Assembly (NCBI GenBank): GCA_002425245.1
Contig: DILW01000122.1
Coordinates: forward strand, 1 to 42,555
From: Betaproteobacteria bacterium UBA5582
GTDB lineage: Bacteria; Pseudomonadota; Gammaproteobacteria; Burkholderiales; Rhodocyclaceae
Direction of reading: 5' to 3'
DNA length: 42,555 nucleotides
The notes under the pieces are model-generated. The model worked only from the letters and a program-made list of their open reading frames with translations. It had not been told where the DNA came from and did not search any database. Position numbers and translations under genes: made by a program. Numbering within the stretch: the first letter of the stretch is position 1; every line of letters starts with the position of its first letter. Of this stretch, positions 39,367-42,555 are shown one piece after another.

Positions 39367-40167
39367 TCAGGGAGTTGTCGGCCAGAGTATTTCCAGCAAG
39401 GCAGGCAGGCCCTCGCTGATGGCAACCGGTCCCGGCGTCAGGATGACCGCCGACTTGATCTCGTGCATGCACCCCTGGCTGACCGCCGGAATGGCCGCCC
39501 AGCCGGGCCGGGCGGCGACGCGTTCGGGGCGGAAGTGCTTGCCGCACCAGGAACCGATGATGATTTCCGGAGCCGCCGCGATCACTTCCTCCGAGGTCGG
39601 CCGACGGTCGCGGGACAACGGCGAGCGTGCGCGTTCGGCAAAGACGTCTTCGCCGCCGGCGATTTCGATCAATTCTGAAGCCCAGCACAGGCCGCTGATC
39701 AGCGGATCGTCCCATTCCTCGAAATAGACGCGTGGCCGGCGGCCATGCTGCGCGATACGGGCTTCGGCCAGCGCCCGGGCCCGGGCAATCTGCGCTTCCA
39801 GCCCGGCGACCAGCGCCTGCGCGCGATCCTCGGCGCCGACCAGACGGCCGACTGTCTCGATCATTGCCAGGATGTCGTCGACGCTACGCATGTTCAGTGC
39901 GTAGACCGCGATGCCGGCCTTGATCAGGTCACGGGCGATGTCGGCCTGGAGGTCCGAAAAAGTCAGTACCAGGTCCGGTTTGACGGCGAGGATCTTCTCG
40001 ATGTCGCCGGTGGTGAAGGCGAAGACCTTGGGTTTTTCCTTGCGCGCCTGCGGCGGCCGCACGGTATAGCCGCTGATGCCGACGATACGGTCCTGTTCGC
40101 CCAGGGCGTAGAGGACTTCGACGGTTTCGGTGGTCAGGCAGACGATGCGCTGGGGCAGGCGGGGCAT
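39367..40167 (-). CDS. BtuF-like cobalamin-binding-fold protein lacking a signal peptide
   Basis: A 266-residue class III periplasmic-binding-protein fold. It begins MPRLPQRIVCLTTETVEVLYALGEQDRIVG, the BtuF/FecB core that normally follows a signal peptide, and contains the family's VKPDLVLTFSDLQADIARDLIKAG segment and a C-terminal lobe with VYFEEWDDPLISG. None of the possible starts, including in-frame codons back to 40293, gives a signal peptide. The protein is therefore predicted to be cytoplasmic or exported by another route. It lies 7 bases after btuF. It may bind a corrinoid or another tetrapyrrole, but that is inference. Confidence 0.78.
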   Translation of the reverse strand: MPRLPQRIVCLTTETVEVLYALGEQDRIVGISGYTVRPPQARKEKPKVFAFTTGDIEKILAVKPDLVLTFSDLQADIARDLIKAGIAVYALNMRSVDDILAMIETVGRLVGAEDRAQALVAGLEAQIARARALAEARIAQHGRRPRVYFEEWDDPLISGLCWASELIEIAGGEDVFAERARSPLSRDRRPTSEEVIAAAPEIIIGSWCGKHFRPERVAARPGWAAIPAVSQGCMHEIKSAVILTPGPVAISEGLPALLEILWPTTP

Positions 40168-40174
40168 GGCGTTC

Positions 40175-41059
40175 TCACTTGGGGCGACGGCTGCGTGCGA
40201 CATCGAGGTGGTCGCAAAGTTTCGCCGTACCGTCGAGGATGCGCGGTGTGTGCCGCTGCATGATGTCCGGATTGATATGGAAAAGGTTGCCACGCTGGAC
40301 GGCGGTCATCCGCTTCCACTGCTGCCAGTCGTCCAGCCATTCCGGCTTGGCGTCGCCCATGCCGGTGGCGACGATGGCTTCCGGGTCGGCCTCGATCACC
40401 GACTCGATACCGACGCGCGGCGCCATCTGCGTCAGGTGGCCGAAGATGTTCTCGCCGCCGCAGATACGCATCGCGTCGCTGATGATTTGCGGGCCGCCGA
40501 CGGTGACCAGCGGCGCTTTCCAGATCTGGTAGAAGGTGCGCACCTTGGGCTTGCCGGCGTTGGCCGTGCGCAAGGCCGCCATGCGCTCGCGGAAACGGCG
40601 CGCCTCGGCATTGGCGACCGCTTCCGTCCCGGCCAGCCGACCGTAGCGTTCGACCTGGCCGGCGATGTCTTCCATGTGGTTGGGCTGGGAAATGAAAACG
40701 GTCAGGCCGAGCGCCCGCAGCTTGTCGGCCTGCGCCATGTTGTTGCCGCTTTCCCAGGCCAGCACCAGGTCAGGCTTGAGGGCGACGACCGCTTCCAGAT
40801 CGATGCGCGAATAGCCGCCGACCCGCCTGACCTGTTTGGCGGCGGGCGGATAGTCGCTGTAGTCGACGGTGCCCACCAGCTTGTCGCCGGCGCCGGCGGC
40901 AAACAGCGTTTCGGCGATGTGCGGGGCGAGGGCGACGATGCGCTGTGCGGGTCTGGCCAACCTGACTTCGCGGCCGGTATCGTCCTTGACCAGCAGCTCG
41001 GCCTGGGCCATCGGGCTCAGGCTGAAGGCTGCCAGTATGGCAAGCAGGCGGATTTTCAT
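40175..41059 (-). CDS. btuF: Cobalamin-binding periplasmic protein BtuF
   Basis: A 294-residue exported protein. A signal peptide (MKIRLLAILAAFSLSPMAQAE) is followed by the class III binding-protein core: RIVALAPHIAETLFAAGAGDKLVGTVDYSDYP, DLEAVVALKPDLVLAWESGN and FYQIWKAPLVTVGG. The APHIAETLFAAG and YSDYPPAAK patterns are typical of BtuF and related cobalamin or haem binding proteins. It would deliver vitamin B12 or cobinamide to a BtuCD-type transporter, whose genes are not in the window. It overlaps cobD by 4 bases. The neighbouring cobD and bluB support corrinoid as ligand. Confidence 0.85.
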   Translation of the reverse strand: MKIRLLAILAAFSLSPMAQAELLVKDDTGREVRLARPAQRIVALAPHIAETLFAAGAGDKLVGTVDYSDYPPAAKQVRRVGGYSRIDLEAVVALKPDLVLAWESGNNMAQADKLRALGLTVFISQPNHMEDIAGQVERYGRLAGTEAVANAEARRFRERMAALRTANAGKPKVRTFYQIWKAPLVTVGGPQIISDAMRICGGENIFGHLTQMAPRVGIESVIEADPEAIVATGMGDAKPEWLDDWQQWKRMTAVQRGNLFHINPDIMQRHTPRILDGTAKLCDHLDVARSRRPK

Positions 41060-42045
41060 GCGGGCTTCCAGTCGGCAAGGGCTGCCTTCAGACGCTGCCA
41101 GCCGGCTTCGTCGGGCGGCAGGCCGACGCGCAACAGCGGGTTGGCTTCGTAGCGGCGGGTGAGGATGGCGCGGCGCGCCAGGTGTTCGTGCAGTTCGCCG
41201 GTGGCCGCTGCGTTCAGCGTCGCGAACAGCGGCGTTGCCTTGACTTCACCGAGCGGCGCCAGCAACTGGCGCAGGCGTTCGCCGTCGGCGTGCAGGCGCT
41301 GGCGCGTCGTTGCCTGCCAGGCGTTGTCGGCCAGTGCCAGCGTTGCCGCGGCGCGCGACGGGCCGGCGATGCTCCACGGGCCGATCGCCTCGGCCATCTT
41401 TGTCAGCAGTTCGGGGGCAGCGAACAGAAAGCCGACGCGCAGCCCGGCCAGGCCGAAGAACTTGCCCAGCGAACGGAAGACGATCAGATTCGGCGCCTCC
41501 GCCGTGCCGGCCAGCGGCGTCAGGCTGTGCTCGGGCGTGGCGTCGATGAAGGCCTCGTCGACGATCAGCCAGCCGCCGCGCTTTCTCAGCTGCGCCGCGG
41601 CGTCGACCGCCAGCTCGCGCGGATGGCGATCAGCGGTCGGGTTGTTCGGGTTGCACAGCAGGACGTAGGGGGTGGCGGCGGCGAGTGCGCGCGACAGGCT
41701 GCCGGTGATCAGTCGCACGCGGTGGCCGGCTTTCTGCCAGCAGTGCGGGTGTTCGGCGTAGAGCGGCGACACGCAGGCGACGGCAGCGCGCGGCAGCAGT
41801 GCCGGCAGGAGCTGGATCGCCGCCTGTGAGCCGGCGACCGGCAGCAGGCCGGGGTTGCCGTAGGCGCTGGCGGCGGCGGCTTCGAGGCCGTCGTCGTCTT
41901 CCGGCAGGCGCTGCCAGGCACTCGCCGGCAGTGGCGGCACCGGCCAGGGGTCGGGATTGATGCCGGTGGACAGGTCGAGCCACTCGCCGGTCGGAATCCC
42001 GTAGTGCGCCGCCGCTGCGCGCAGGCGGCCGCCGTGCTCAAGCAT
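41056..42045 (-). CDS. cobD: L-threonine-O-3-phosphate decarboxylase-type PLP enzyme (CobD/CobC)
   Basis: A 329-residue fold-type I aminotransferase-like enzyme. The PLP lysine is predicted at Lys195 in FRSLGKFFGLAGLRVGF, the aspartate that contacts the pyridine nitrogen is Asp163 (IVDEAF), and LLCNPNNPTAD precedes it. The starting pattern HGGRLRAAAAHYGIP...DLSTGINP is characteristic of the cobalamin-pathway CobD/CobC group rather than histidinol-phosphate aminotransferase. It supplies (R)-1-amino-2-propanol phosphate for the nucleotide loop of B12. A 66-base gap separates it from bluB; within that gap I see nothing except GC-rich sequence. Confidence 0.9.
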   Translation of the reverse strand: MLEHGGRLRAAAAHYGIPTGEWLDLSTGINPDPWPVPPLPASAWQRLPEDDDGLEAAAASAYGNPGLLPVAGSQAAIQLLPALLPRAAVACVSPLYAEHPHCWQKAGHRVRLITGSLSRALAAATPYVLLCNPNNPTADRHPRELAVDAAAQLRKRGGWLIVDEAFIDATPEHSLTPLAGTAEAPNLIVFRSLGKFFGLAGLRVGFLFAAPELLTKMAEAIGPWSIAGPSRAAATLALADNAWQATTRQRLHADGERLRQLLAPLGEVKATPLFATLNAAATGELHEHLARRAILTRRYEANPLLRVGLPPDEAGWQRLKAALADWKPA

Positions 42046-42111
42046 GCGCGCGGTCAGCGGCCAGGATGGCGGTCAGGCAGCGGCAGCGTTGCCACCGGGT
42101 ACGCTGGCGCC

Positions 42112-42555
42112 TCATGCCGGCTGCACGTGCAGCCGCTGCAGGTCGTCCTGCAGGCTGCTCACGGTTGCCGTCAGCGCTTCGGCCGGCGGCGTCCGGGTGT
42201 CGCCCCACTGCTCGTAGTAGAGCAGGTCGGCGAGCGGCAGGCGCGGCAGCCAGCCGGATTTCTCGAGTTCCGGCCGGTCGTTGAAGTGGCTCACCCAGCC
42301 GATGCACAGGTAGGCGATCGGCACGATGTCGTGCGGCATCGCGAGTGCATCCTGCAGCGCCTGCTGGTGGAAGATGCTCACCCAGCCGACTCCGAGTCCT
42401 TCGGCACGGGCGGCGAGCCACAGGTTCTGCACCGCGCAGACGCTGCTGTAGAGGTCCATGCTGAGCATGTGCGTGCGGCCGAGGACGACCGGTCCGCTGC
42501 GCGAGCGGTCGCAGGTGACGCAGAGGTTGAGCGGCGATTCGAGTATTCCCTGCAG
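42112..42555 (-). CDS. bluB: 5,6-dimethylbenzimidazole synthase BluB (partial, C-terminal part)
   Basis: The frame runs off the right edge of the window; 147 codons are present. The visible residues ILESPLNLCVTCDRSRSGPVVLGR, AVQNLWLAARAEGLGVGWVSIF and PIAYLCIGWVSHFNDRPELE are typical of BluB, a nitroreductase-fold enzyme. It cuts reduced FMN with O2 to give the lower ligand of cobalamin. An ATG at 42468 is internal and is not the start. With cobD and btuF it forms a corrinoid synthesis/salvage run. The requirement for O2 contrasts with the anaerobic ubiquinone genes and suggests a facultative organism. Confidence 0.92.
   Translation of the reverse strand: MQGILESPLNLCVTCDRSRSGPVVLGRTHMLSMDLYSSVCAVQNLWLAARAEGLGVGWVSIFHQQALQDALAMPHDIVPIAYLCIGWVSHFNDRPELEKSGWLPRLPLADLLYYEQWGDTRTPPAEALTATVSSLQDDLQRLHVQPA

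Noticed and set aside
39318..42111. Cobalamin riboswitch among the B12 genes
   Set aside because: The gaps here are 66 bases or less, and I see no B12-box-like element. A riboswitch could lie upstream of bluB, outside the window.
42038..42421. Minus-strand frame overlapping bluB in another phase
   Set aside because: The bluB frame is conserved and runs off the window; this one is Arg/Ala-rich and lacks motifs.

Overview
The window looks like chromosomal DNA of a GC-rich betaproteobacterium, most likely of the Rhodocyclales (Azonexus/Dechloromonas type). This is inferred from gene content and protein style: class I PHA synthase, ubiUVT, metX-metW, gatCAB, an mreBCD-mrdA-rodA-rlpA cluster and a GNAT/carbonic anhydrase fusion. 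It is densely coding. The longest gene-free stretch is about 230 bases (33433-33663) and it holds a riboswitch. I see no rRNA, tRNA, CRISPR array, insertion sequence or phage integration signature.

Layout. (1) 0.1-9.7 kb, all minus strand: a leucine/isovalerate catabolism (liu-type) run. It reads liuR-like MerR regulator, PaaI-type thioesterase, isovaleryl-CoA dehydrogenase, GNAT-carbonic anhydrase fusion, thiolase, EamA transporter, a second acyl-CoA dehydrogenase, a DsbA-fold isomerase, a LOG-family hydrolase and methylcrotonyl-CoA carboxylase beta subunit. A near-perfect 20-bp palindrome lies just before the thioesterase gene and is a probable LiuR operator. (2) 9.8-13.5 kb, plus strand: MBL-fold hydrolase, phaC, a terminator, and a glycine-zipper/OmpA lipoprotein. 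(3) 13.5-15.9 kb, minus: ubiU-ubiV-ubiT for oxygen-independent ubiquinone synthesis, preceded by a perfect FNR box placed as at a class II FNR-activated promoter. A divergent response regulator carries an RsbW-like ATPase output. (4) 16.9-23.4 kb, minus: the cell elongation cluster mreB-mreC-mreD-mrdA-rodA-rlpA. (5) 23.5-27.3 kb, plus: gatC-gatA-lipoprotein-gatB. (6) 27.2-30.4 kb: a DUF4124-like protein and pyrE (minus), then exonuclease III and a DUF883/yqjE/yqjK envelope trio (plus). (7) 30.4-33.4 kb, minus: metX-metW-ampG. (8) 33.7-39.3 kb: a c-di-GMP signalling group. PilZ-STAS protein and TonB-dependent receptor are on plus; a substrate-binding protein and a BarA-like-sensor GGDEF/degenerate-EAL protein are on minus. 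(9) 39.4-42.6 kb, minus: cobalamin genes bluB (partial), cobD, btuF and a second btuF-like gene with no signal peptide.

The two most interesting items are these. Upstream of metX is a SAM-II riboswitch candidate. Its pseudoknot strand can pair perfectly over 9 bp with the loop of a following intrinsic terminator, which suggests SAM-controlled transcription attenuation of metX-metW-ampG. The 33.7-39.3 kb group could form an outer-membrane-to-cytoplasm sensory chain: receptor, periplasmic binding protein, diguanylate cyclase, then a c-di-GMP reader fused to a STAS domain. The proteins are recognisable one by one, but their joint role is my inference.

Genes on the same strand are often coupled by ATGA or TGATG overlaps (paaI/liuA, EamA/acyl-CoA dehydrogenase, ubiV/ubiT, rodA/rlpA, mreC/mreD, gatC/gatA, yqjE/yqjK, metX/metW/ampG, binding protein/cyclase, cobD/btuF). 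This supports the operons proposed.
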